5,555 bases of DNA from Mariprofundaceae bacterium (GTDB taxonomy: Bacteria > Pseudomonadota > Zetaproteobacteria > Mariprofundales > Mariprofundaceae), in assembly GCA_027035825.1 (NCBI GenBank), contig JALVTX010000227.1, positions 1-5,555 of the forward strand, written 5' to 3'. The translations under genes and the position numbers were made by a program. This document shows positions 1-5,164 of the stretch, in pieces (within the stretch, counting starts at the first letter, position 1; the number at the start of each line of letters is the position of its first letter). The notes under the pieces were generated by a model. It searched no databases and had not been told where the DNA came from. It saw only the letters and a list, made by a program, of their open reading frames with translations.

Positions 1-33
1 ACAAATCGCCCCAGGCATCCCTATAATCCGCAT
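1..33 (-). CDS. 5' end of a leftward gene, cut by the window edge (possible Y1/RAYT-type transposase or P-loop protein)
   Basis: Reading leftward from an ATG at 33 gives MRIIGMPGAIC before the window ends. The start is supported by a full AAAGGAGG Shine-Dalgarno sequence (complement of 39-46) placed 5 nt before the ATG. Eleven residues cannot establish a family. Two readings fit. One is the N-terminus of a REP-associated tyrosine (Y1) transposase, which often begins with a short Arg/Ile stretch followed by PGA-x-Y/C-H. The other is a P-loop protein beginning with a hydrophobic strand and a Gly-rich loop. I slightly favour the first because the Shine-Dalgarno lies in a stem (see the 35-82 entry), as is known for IS200-type tnpA. 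The existence of a gene start is better supported than its identity. Confidence 0.5.
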   Translation of the reverse strand, partial: MRIIGMPGAIC

Positions 34-34
34 C

Positions 35-82
35 AGGGCCTCCTTTCTCTCGTGGTCTTTCAACCCCAAGAATGGAGGCCCT
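35..82 (-). promoter_or_regulatory. Inverted repeat that can sequester the leftward gene's ribosome binding site
   Basis: AGGGCCTCC at 35-43 and GGAGGCCCT at 74-82 are perfect 9-bp inverted repeats separated by 30 nt. In the leftward transcript the promoter-distal arm contains the GGAGG core of the Shine-Dalgarno (39-43), directly before the ATG at 33. A folded transcript would hide the site. The pairing is seen directly; the regulatory role is inferred. Confidence 0.45.
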
Positions 83-234
83 CCCTCTTGCCCTCAATGT
101 CTCACATCTGTCTGAACCAGGACAGCCCCTGTGCAATAGTTCCCATGCCAAATCCGGGGTGACTTGATGTCACGCCGTCCCTTTGCGATAGACAACCGGC
201 AATCCTCCCCTTCCCACATAAAAATCTTGACTTC

Positions 235-262
235 TTGACTTTCTTTGTCCCCCCCCTCTATT
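235..262 (+). promoter_or_regulatory. Possible sigma70-type promoter for the repeat-protein gene
   Basis: TTGACT at 235-240 matches the -35 consensus at 5 of 6 positions. TCTATT at 257-262 matches the -10 consensus at 4 of 6, after a 16-nt spacer. It would give a leader of about 140 nt before the ATG at 414. The C-rich spacer and weak -10 make this tentative. A second TTGACT lies 8 nt upstream (227-232). Confidence 0.28.
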
Positions 263-413
263 CTGGGCTGAGGAAGGTGGCGACTTTGGCTGCGTTCATC
301 GCCTCCGTCAAAGGCTTGTCCCTCCTCGGGCAAGTATCCGCCTTTCGAGAACAATGGCTTGATTGGGCGCAAGCTCACTCAATACAGAATGCCGATAGAG
401 AAGGAGGGCGGAT

Positions 414-2333
414 ATGCTAGCTCGATGCTTGATGGCCGTGGCTCTTGTAGCAGGCCTTTATGTACCGCCGGCTCACGCCGCAACGGCGACGCCGGCACCT
501 ACAGCAGCGTCAATCAACTGGACCTGGGCTAACCCGAAACCGACGGGGAATGATTTGCTTGATGTCGCGCATAACGGCACGAAGTTCGTGGCCGTGGGTG
601 ATTTGGGCACGATTGTGACCAGCCCGGATGGCGTGACCTGGACACCCCAAACCTCGGGAACGACCAACCGACTTGAGGGCATCACGTGGAATGGCGCGCA
701 GTTCGTGGCCGTGGGTGATTTGGGCACAATTCTGACCAGCCCGGACGGCATCTCGTGGACAACGCGGACTTCGAACACAACCAACAACCTCTATGCAGCG
801 GCGTGGGATGGCGCGCAGTTCGTGGCCGTGGGTAATTCGGGCACAATTCTGACCAGCCCGGACGGCATCTCGTGGACAGCGCAAACTTCGAACACCGTCA
901 AGCATCTTTATGGCGTGGTATGGAACGGCACACAGTTCGTGGCCGTCGGCCAAAGCGGTGCGGTGCTGACCAGCTCGAACGGCGTGACCTGGGCCAATCA
1001 GACATCGGGGCCCAATGCTACTGGAAATCGAGACCTTCTAAGCGTGGCCTGGAGCGGTGCGCTGAATCTGTTCGTGGCCGTGGGATGGAATGGCGTGCTT
1101 ATCACCAGTCCCGATGGCATAACCTGGACGCCGCGGACTTCGAATACGACAGCCACGTTGGGAGACATCACCTGGAACGGCACACAATTCGTGGCCGTGG
1201 ACGGCGTTCACGTGACAACCAGCACGGATGGCATAAACTGGACGCTACGAACCTCGGGGACGAACAATATGCTTTTCGGCGTCACGTGGAGCGGCACGCA
1301 GTACGTGGCCGTGGGCGCCTTGGGCATAATCCTGACCAGCCCGAGCGCCGTGACCTGGACCATAAGAACCACCAACATATACATAAACATGGCATTCTTC
1401 GACATCATCTGGGATGGATCACAGTTCGTGGCCGTGAGTCAAGGTGGGTCGGTCATAACCAGTCCTGATGGCATAACGTGGACGCTGCACGGCACGCCTG
1501 CAACCAGCAATCTGCGCGGCGTGGCCTGGAGCGGCAATCAATTCGTGGCCGTGGGATTTCGCGGCGCGATTGTGACCAGCCCGGATGGCGTGATCTGGAC
1601 GTCGCAAAATTCGGGCACGACCAAGGACCTTACCAGCGTGGCTTGGGATGGTGCACAATTCGTGGCGGTGGGCGCTTCTGGAACGATCCTGACCAGTCTG
1701 GATGGCGTAAAATGGAAGTTCCAAAACTCAGGGACAGCCAACGTGCTTTACGACGTAACGTGGAGCGGCGCGCAGTTCGTGGCTGTAGGCTGGGGCGGCG
1801 CGATCCTGACCAGCACGGATGGCGTGAACTGGACGCCCCAGAACGCCGGCGGCACATACGCCCTGAATGGGGTGACCTGGAATGGCACGCAGTTTGTAGC
1901 CGTGGGACTTGCCGGTGCGATTCTGACCAGCCCGGACGGCATCAATTGGTCTCGCGTCACCGGCTTGCCCGTCTATGATCTTAACAACGTGACATGGAGC
2001 GGCAAGGAATTCGTGGCCGTGGGCGCAACAGGCACAATCATTTCGAGTCAGGATGGCTCGAATTGGACATCCCAGACTTCGGGCACGTCCATCGGTCTCA
2101 TGAATGTCATATGGAATGGCGCCTTGGGCAAATTCGTGGCCGTGGGCGGTCTTGGCGACATCCTTGTCGGCACGCCGAGCGGCGGCACTGGCGGTGGCGT
2201 GGCCGCGGGCGGCGGAGGCGGCTGCGTGATGCGGCTTGGCGCTGGCGGGTTCGACCCGCTGCTGCCGGCGCTGGCCGCGGGGGCGTGGCTTCTGGGCCTG
2301 GCGGGCCGCCGCCGACCGAAACGCGGGACGTGA
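414..2333 (+). CDS. Secreted 14-repeat beta-propeller-type protein with a JDVT-CTERM-like sorting signal
   Basis: This 639-residue protein starts at an ATG preceded by AAGGAGG at 401-407 with a 6-nt gap, which fixes the start. Residues 1-22 form a signal peptide ending in AHA, so cleavage is likely at 22/23. Residues 48 to about 591 are 14 tandem units of roughly 39 residues. Each has the pattern L-x-x-V-x-W-x-G-x-Q-F-V-A-V-G followed by TSPDG-x-x-W-T, an Asp-box-like turn. Units of this size are typical of beta-propeller blades, but no enzymatic residues are evident, so a binding or structural role is the safest guess. The tail at 599-639 has five Gly, the only Cys of the mature chain (Cys604), FDPLLP at 613-618, a hydrophobic stretch and a basic end. 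This fits the JDVT-CTERM class of sorting signals. The protein is probably delivered to the envelope and processed there by the protease encoded next. The repeat part is less GC-rich than the downstream genes. Confidence 0.85.
   Translation: MLARCLMAVALVAGLYVPPAHAATATPAPTAASINWTWANPKPTGNDLLDVAHNGTKFVAVGDLGTIVTSPDGVTWTPQTSGTTNRLEGITWNGAQFVAVGDLGTILTSPDGISWTTRTSNTTNNLYAAAWDGAQFVAVGNSGTILTSPDGISWTAQTSNTVKHLYGVVWNGTQFVAVGQSGAVLTSSNGVTWANQTSGPNATGNRDLLSVAWSGALNLFVAVGWNGVLITSPDGITWTPRTSNTTATLGDITWNGTQFVAVDGVHVTTSTDGINWTLRTSGTNNMLFGVTWSGTQYVAVGALGIILTSPSAVTWTIRTTNIYINMAFFDIIWDGSQFVAVSQGGSVITSPDGITWTLHGTPATSNLRGVAWSGNQFVAVGFRGAIVTSPDGVIWTSQNSGTTKDLTSVAWDGAQFVAVGASGTILTSLDGVKWKFQNSGTANVLYDVTWSGAQFVAVGWGGAILTSTDGVNWTPQNAGGTYALNGVTWNGTQFVAVGLAGAILTSPDGINWSRVTGLPVYDLNNVTWSGKEFVAVGATGTIISSQDGSNWTSQTSGTSIGLMNVIWNGALGKFVAVGGLGDILVGTPSGGTGGGVAAGGGGGCVMRLGAGGFDPLLPALAAGAWLLGLAGRRRPKRGT
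555..2186 (+). repeat. Fourteen tandem ~117-nt coding repeats
   Basis: Unit starts are at 555, 672, 789, 906, 1035, 1158, 1272, 1392, 1512, 1629, 1746, 1863, 1980 and 2097. Unit lengths in residues are 39, 39, 39, 43, 41, 38, 40, 40, 39, 39, 39, 39 and 39. The fourteenth unit is partial, lacking the TSPDG-x-x-W-T half. Units 1-3 and 9-13 are regular; units 4-8 vary in length. Units 2 and 3 share long identical DNA runs at an exact 117-nt offset, which suggests recent duplication or conversion. Confidence 0.92.
2208..2330 (+). other. C-terminal sorting signal (JDVT-CTERM type)
   Basis: This stretch encodes residues 599-639 of the repeat protein: GGGGGC, a short linker, FDPLLP, about 13 mostly hydrophobic residues, then RRRPKR. 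Gly-Cys, transmembrane helix and Arg cluster in that order define several CTERM sorting systems served by CPBP proteases. The FDP-x-LP element just inside the helix points to JDVT-CTERM rather than MYXO-CTERM or GlyGly-CTERM. This subclass assignment is from memory of the consensus, not a profile search. Confidence 0.68.
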
Positions 2334-2779
2334 CAGCCGTGCGCCAAACGCTGGAAATGGGGGCGGCCGTGATGGCCGCCCCTGTCGTTTGGCTGGCCGC
2401 GGCGGCATTGTGGCCGGATGCCGTGCATTGGGGCGCTGTCCTCGACGACGGCTGGCGGGGCGCTTGGCGGCTATTCCTGCTGGCGGGACTGTATCCGGCC
2501 GCCGAGGAGGTGGTGTTTCGCGGCGTCATCCAAGGCTGGATGCTGGAGCGGACGTGGGGCGGGCGGCGGCTGGGGCCGGTGAGCCGCGCCAATGTGCTGA
2601 CCAGCCTGGTCTTCGCGCTGCTACATGTTCCATCACATCCGCCGCTGATGGCGGCGCTGGTGTTCTTCCCTTCGCTGGTGTTCGGCCATGCGCGCGAGCG
2701 CACCCGTAGCCTGGCATGGCCGGCGGGCCTGCATTGCTGGTATAATGCGGGATGGTTCTGGGTTTTCGGAACGGGATGA
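2330..2779 (+). CDS. mrtJ: CPBP-family glutamic-type intramembrane protease, MrtJ-like (JDVT-CTERM sorting protease)
   Basis: This is a 149-residue integral membrane protein of the CPBP (Rce1-like) family. All three family motifs are present: EEVVFR at 59-64 (EExxxR, catalytic Glu), FALLH at 95-99 (FxxxH) and HCWYN at 135-139 (HxxxN). Hydrophobic segments lie at about 11-28, 44-58, 88-101, 106-120 and 131-147. The chosen start is the GTG at 2330, which overlaps the TGA of the repeat-protein gene (GTGA) and implies translational coupling. An ATG at 2357 would remove 9 residues without losing any motif. The longer open frame reaching back to 1994 is excluded because it overlaps the repeat gene. 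Members of this family process CTERM-tagged proteins, and the preceding gene carries such a tag, so this is probably its dedicated protease. The family is firm; the MrtJ subtype rests on the neighbouring tail. Confidence 0.82.
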   Translation: MTAVRQTLEMGAAVMAAPVVWLAAAALWPDAVHWGAVLDDGWRGAWRLFLLAGLYPAAEEVVFRGVIQGWMLERTWGGRRLGPVSRANVLTSLVFALLHVPSHPPLMAALVFFPSLVFGHARERTRSLAWPAGLHCWYNAGWFWVFGTG

Positions 2780-2830
2780 GCGGCCGCCAAGAACGAGCGG
2801 CGCGCGTTCGCGGGGCTGGAGGGAACTTCC

Positions 2831-2950
2831 ATGGAAATCCTGTATCGCTGCATGAACTGCCGCGCCGAGTTCCGGCTGGATGAATCCGAACCCTGCCGTT
2901 GCCCCCGCTGCGGCGGCATCCGCGCCCGCGTCATTCAGCGATTCTACTAG
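2831..2950 (+). CDS. 39-residue zinc-ribbon protein, Rpb12/RpoP-like
   Basis: The ATG at 2831 has a GGAGGG ribosome site at 2818-2823 with a 7-nt gap, and the frame closes with TAG at 2950. The product has paired zinc-binding motifs, C7-x2-C10 and C24-x2-C27, plus an extra Cys22. It begins MEILYRCMNC and has CPRCGG near its end. The size, the aromatic-basic residue pair before the first CxxC, the 13-residue gap between knuckles and the basic C-terminus resemble Rpb12/RpoP, the small zinc-ribbon subunit of archaeal and eukaryotic RNA polymerase. Similar tiny ribbons exist in bacteria without a firm function, so no transcription role is claimed. It lies 6 nt ahead of the PfkB kinase and is probably co-transcribed with it. 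FmdB-type zinc ribbons are an alternative. Confidence 0.75.
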   Translation: MEILYRCMNCRAEFRLDESEPCRCPRCGGIRARVIQRFY

Positions 2951-2956
2951 GGCCTG

Positions 2957-3838
2957 ATGCTGGACGTGCTCTGCGTGGGCCACGCGGCCTTCGACATCAC
3001 GATGACCGTGGCGCGCCACCCCGCGCCCAACGAGAAGCTGCATGCCGAGGCGATGGCTCTGGGCGGCGGCGGGCCGGCGGCGAATGCGGCGATGCAGGCG
3101 GCGCGGCTCGGCGGCAAGGCCGGCTTCTGCGGCTACCTGGGCGCGGATCTCTTCGGCGACATGCACTTGCGCGAGTTCGAGGCCGAGGGCGTGGACACGC
3201 GCTGGATCGTGCGCGGCGATGCGCCGACGCCGGTGTCGCAAATCCTGGCCAAGCCCGATGGCGCGCGCAGCGTCGTCAACTACAAGGCGCAAACCGCGCC
3301 GCTGGCGGCGAACGCGGCGGACGTGCCGGGCGACGCCGCCCGCGTCTTTCTCTTCGACGGGCATGAACCGCGCCTCTCCGAGGCCATCCTGGCGCGCGCC
3401 CGGGATGCCCGGCGGCTCACGCTGCTGGACGCCGGCAGCCTGCACGACGGCACGCGCCTGTTGGCGCCGCGCGTGGACGTGCTGGCCGCCTCGGCGCGAT
3501 TCGCCCGTCAGTGGGCAGGCACGGAGGACATGGACGCGGCGCTGGATGCGCTGGCCTCCGTCAACGACTGCGTGGTCATCACGCTGGGCGAGGCGGGGCT
3601 CATCTGGGCGCGCGACGGCGCGCGCGGCCGGTTGCAAGCTCCCGACATCGAGGCGGTGGACTCCACCGGCGCGGGCGACGCTTTCCACGGCGCGCTGGCC
3701 TGGGCGCTGGCGAACGGGCGCGGCTGGGAAGAATCCCTGCGGCTGGCCTCGCTGGCCGGCGCGCTGACCTGCACGAAACTCGGCGCGCGGCAGGGTTTGC
3801 CAACCAAGGCGGAACTGGCAAGGTTTGGCGCATGGTGA
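2957..3838 (+). CDS. PfkB-family (ribokinase-like) carbohydrate kinase
   Basis: This 293-residue cytoplasmic kinase would transfer phosphate from ATP to a sugar or nucleoside hydroxyl. The N-terminal strand LDVLCVGHAAFDITM contains the usual substrate Asp (D13). GGGGPAANAA at 36-45 is the first PfkB signature, and DSTGAGDAFHGALAWAL at 235-251 is the second, with catalytic base Asp241 and the anion-hole GAGD. A central Asp-Ala-Gly-Ser segment followed by a conserved LAAS-x-x-FA stretch is reminiscent of the YihV/ribokinase branch, but the substrate cannot be read from sequence. Length is normal for the family. The start ATG lies 6 nt after the zinc-ribbon gene, whose stop contributes to a weak AGGG ribosome site (2949-2952). 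The 3' end overlaps the DUF523 gene by 7 nt, so the three genes probably form one transcript. Confidence 0.9.
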   Translation: MLDVLCVGHAAFDITMTVARHPAPNEKLHAEAMALGGGGPAANAAMQAARLGGKAGFCGYLGADLFGDMHLREFEAEGVDTRWIVRGDAPTPVSQILAKPDGARSVVNYKAQTAPLAANAADVPGDAARVFLFDGHEPRLSEAILARARDARRLTLLDAGSLHDGTRLLAPRVDVLAASARFARQWAGTEDMDAALDALASVNDCVVITLGEAGLIWARDGARGRLQAPDIEAVDSTGAGDAFHGALAWALANGRGWEESLRLASLAGALTCTKLGARQGLPTKAELARFGAW

Positions 3839-4338
3839 GGGAAAAGGTGCTGGTTTCGGCCTGTTTGCTGGGCGAAAAGGTGCGCTACGACGGCGGCGAC
3901 TGCCGCCCCTCCGGCCAGGAATCGCGCATCCTCGACCAGTGGCTGGCTGAGGAACGGGTGGTGCCCTTCTGCCCCGAGGTGGAAGGCGGGCTGGAGACGC
4001 CGCGCGCGCCGGCCGAGATCGAGGAGGGGGACGCCGAGGGCGTGCTCGCCGGGCGACGGCGGGTGCGCCGCAAGGATGGCCGCGACGTGACCGACGCCTT
4101 TGTCGCCGGCGCGGAACGCGCGCTCGCCGAATGCTGGAAGCACCGCATCAAGGTGGCCGTGCTCAAGGAGGGCAGCCCCTCCTGCGGCGCGAAATCGGTG
4201 AGCGATGGCAGCTTCACGGGCCGCAAGCGCAAGGGCCAGGGCGTCACCGCGCGGCTGTTGGCCCGCCACGGCATTTCCGTGTTCAGCGAGCGGGAGCTGG
4301 AGGCCGCCGCCCGCCGCTTGGCCGAGCTGGAGGCTTAG
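3832..4338 (+). CDS. DUF523 family protein, TudS-like [4Fe-4S] thiouracil desulfurase homologue
   Basis: This 168-residue protein matches the short DUF523 (YbbK) family along its length: SACLLG at 9-14, RYDGGDCR at 18-25, FCPEVEGGL at 46-54, KEGSPSCG at 112-119, and GQGVTARLLARHGI ending near 148. Cys11, Cys47 and Cys118 sit at the three positions that in characterised TudS hold a [4Fe-4S] cluster. TudS removes sulfur from thiouracil, but not every DUF523 protein has been shown to do this, so the activity is a family-based expectation. Translation starts at the ATG at 3832, inside the last codons of the kinase gene (ATGGTGA overlap), with no strong ribosome site, implying coupling. A GTG directly after it is an alternative start. 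Length is slightly above the usual 150-160 residues because of a C-terminal Ala/Glu/Arg-rich extension. Confidence 0.88.
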   Translation: MVREKVLVSACLLGEKVRYDGGDCRPSGQESRILDQWLAEERVVPFCPEVEGGLETPRAPAEIEEGDAEGVLAGRRRVRRKDGRDVTDAFVAGAERALAECWKHRIKVAVLKEGSPSCGAKSVSDGSFTGRKRKGQGVTARLLARHGISVFSERELEAAARRLAELEA

Positions 4339-4345
4339 GGCCGCC

Positions 4346-4687
4346 TCAAGCTTTCTTCACGAACTCCGACTTCAGGCGCATGGCGCCGAATCCCGGAATC
4401 TTGCAGTCAATGTTGTGATCGCCCTCGACAAGGCGGATGTTTTTCACCTTCGTGCCCACCTTGAGATCGGACGACGCGCCCTTGACCTTCAGGTCCTTGA
4501 TGAGCGTGACCGTGTCGCCGTCCTGCAGCAGGTTGCCGTGGGCGTCGCGCACCACCAGGCCCTGCGGCTCGTCGCCGCCGGCCGCCTCGGCCGTCCATTC
4601 ATGGGCGCACTCGGGGCAGACGTACATGCCGCGATCCTCGTAGGTGTATTCAGACCCGCATTCGGGACATTTGGGGAGATTGCTCAT
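4346..4687 (-). CDS. yjdM: Zinc-ribbon protein YjdM (PhnA family)
   Basis: This 113-residue protein has an N-terminal zinc ribbon (C7-x2-C10 and C24-x2-C27, with CPECGSEYTYED and YVCPECAHEW around them). A conserved C-terminal domain of about 70 residues contains DGDTVTLIKDLKVKG, GTKVKNIRLVEGDHNIDCK and ends KSEFVKK. These are hallmark YjdM/PhnA sequences. Despite the old phn name, the family is not phosphonoacetate hydrolase, and its biochemical role is unclear. The start is set at 4687 because AAAAGGA (complement of 4696-4702) lies 8 nt upstream, and an upstream in-frame ATG at 4696 would overlap that site. The gene converges on the DUF523 gene with only 7 nt between stops. A separate promoter lies upstream (4749-4776). 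Confidence 0.93.
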   Translation of the reverse strand: MSNLPKCPECGSEYTYEDRGMYVCPECAHEWTAEAAGGDEPQGLVVRDAHGNLLQDGDTVTLIKDLKVKGASSDLKVGTKVKNIRLVEGDHNIDCKIPGFGAMRLKSEFVKKA

Positions 4688-4748
4688 TCCGATCATCCTT
4701 TTCGTTGAAGACATACCCGCCCGCTTCAAGCCCGGCGGATGCGAGCGC

Positions 4749-4776
4749 AACATAGCCCTGAACCGCGGGATGTCAA
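4749..4776 (-). promoter_or_regulatory. Sigma70-type promoter for yjdM
   Basis: On the minus strand TTGACA (complement of 4771-4776) is a perfect -35, followed after 16 nt by TATGTT (complement of 4749-4754), 4 of 6 to the -10 consensus. It begins about 10 nt beyond the vapC stop and would give a leader of about 55 nt before the yjdM start. This implies yjdM is not merely read through from the toxin-antitoxin operon. Confidence 0.5.
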
Positions 4777-4791
4777 ACCGCGAAGGCTATG
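4751..4791. other. Two-tier dyad spanning the vapC stop and yjdM promoter
   Basis: CATAGCC at 4751-4757 pairs perfectly with GGCTATG at 4785-4791. Inside, CGCGG at 4764-4768 pairs with CCGCG at 4778-4782 across a 9-nt loop holding the complement of TTGACA. Neither side is followed by a T-run in the expected direction, so it is not a classical intrinsic terminator. It could be an operator or an mRNA 3' structure for the vapBC transcript. Confidence 0.35.
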
Positions 4792-5164
4792 GCCGGAACC
4801 TTCGGAGCCGGACGTCCTTCATGGCCTTGTAATGCTTGTCGTTCGCCGTGACCAGCTCCAGGCCGTGGCAGACGGCCGTGGCCCCGACCAACGCATCGGC
4901 CAGTTGCATCGAGGGACTCAGGAAATGCTGCTCCACGGCGAACATCGCCTTGGCCGAGATGTCCTCGGTCAGATACAGGACATCCGCACCCCAGCCATGC
5001 AGCGCGCGACGCAGCATGCGCAGCTCCTGCTTGTTCCGCATGCCCTGCACCAACTCCATGTACGTCACCACGGAGATGGCGAAGCCGTTCAGCCCTTCAA
5101 TCAGCCGAAGCGCGGCCTCGTTGCCGCGCAGATACCAGATGAGCACATCGGTGTCGATCAGCAT
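4787..5164 (-). CDS. vapC: Type II toxin, VapC-like PIN-domain ribonuclease
   Basis: This 125-residue PIN-domain protein has the usual VapC length. The acidic metal-binding set is complete: Asp4 (with Asp6) in MLIDTDVLIWYLRG, Glu37 in TYMELVQG, Asp90 in QLADALVGATA and Asp109 in TANDKHY. Such proteins cleave RNA, in many cases tRNA or rRNA, when released from their antitoxin. The RNA target here is not predictable. The start ATG overlaps the antitoxin stop by 7 nt (ATGCTGA on the minus strand), the standard antitoxin-first, coupled arrangement. No lesions are visible, so the toxin looks active. Confidence 0.93.
   Translation of the reverse strand: MLIDTDVLIWYLRGNEAALRLIEGLNGFAISVVTYMELVQGMRNKQELRMLRRALHGWGADVLYLTEDISAKAMFAVEQHFLSPSMQLADALVGATAVCHGLELVTANDKHYKAMKDVRLRRFRP

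Larger units (their letters stand above)
34..413. other. Divergent intergenic region, no convincing gene
   Basis: This 380-nt stretch separates the leftward start at 33 from the rightward start at 414. Short open frames cross it on both strands, but none has a recognisable domain or a well-placed ribosome site. It holds the RBS-masking inverted repeat near its left end, a small GTGAC-TTGAT-GTCAC dyad at 159-173, a tandem CTTGACTT duplication at 226-241, and a C-run at 249-256. By eye it is clearly less GC-rich than the right half of the window. It presumably carries promoters in both directions. Confidence 0.6.

Noticed and set aside
94..378. 94-codon open frame on the minus strand in the divergent intergenic region
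   Set aside because: Composition looks like translated non-coding DNA, no domain is visible, and a better leftward start with a strong Shine-Dalgarno exists at 33.
235..420. Open frame of 61 codons on the plus strand ending just inside the repeat-protein start, from a TTG
   Set aside because: It has no ribosome site or recognisable motif, overlaps the real ribosome site and start at 401-416, and sits on the candidate promoter.
555..2186. The repeat array as a CRISPR or non-coding satellite
   Set aside because: The repeats lie in one intact reading frame with conserved protein-level pattern, a ribosome site and signal peptide. There are no unique spacers between identical repeats.
2791..2809. 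Hairpin GAACG...CGTTC between the protease and zinc-ribbon genes as a terminator
   Set aside because: The stem is only 5 bp plus a mismatch and two more pairs, with no T-run after it. It is within the range expected by chance in GC-rich sequence.
2107..2934. Long minus-strand frame (275 codons) across the protease and zinc-ribbon genes
   Set aside because: It is an Arg/Pro/Ser-rich shadow typical of GC-rich DNA. The plus-strand genes it overlaps have complete family motifs and linked starts and stops.
2633..3688. Minus-strand 351-codon frame opposite the PfkB kinase
   Set aside because: It is a low-complexity Arg/Ala/His-rich translation antisense to an unmistakable kinase, and no domain is visible.
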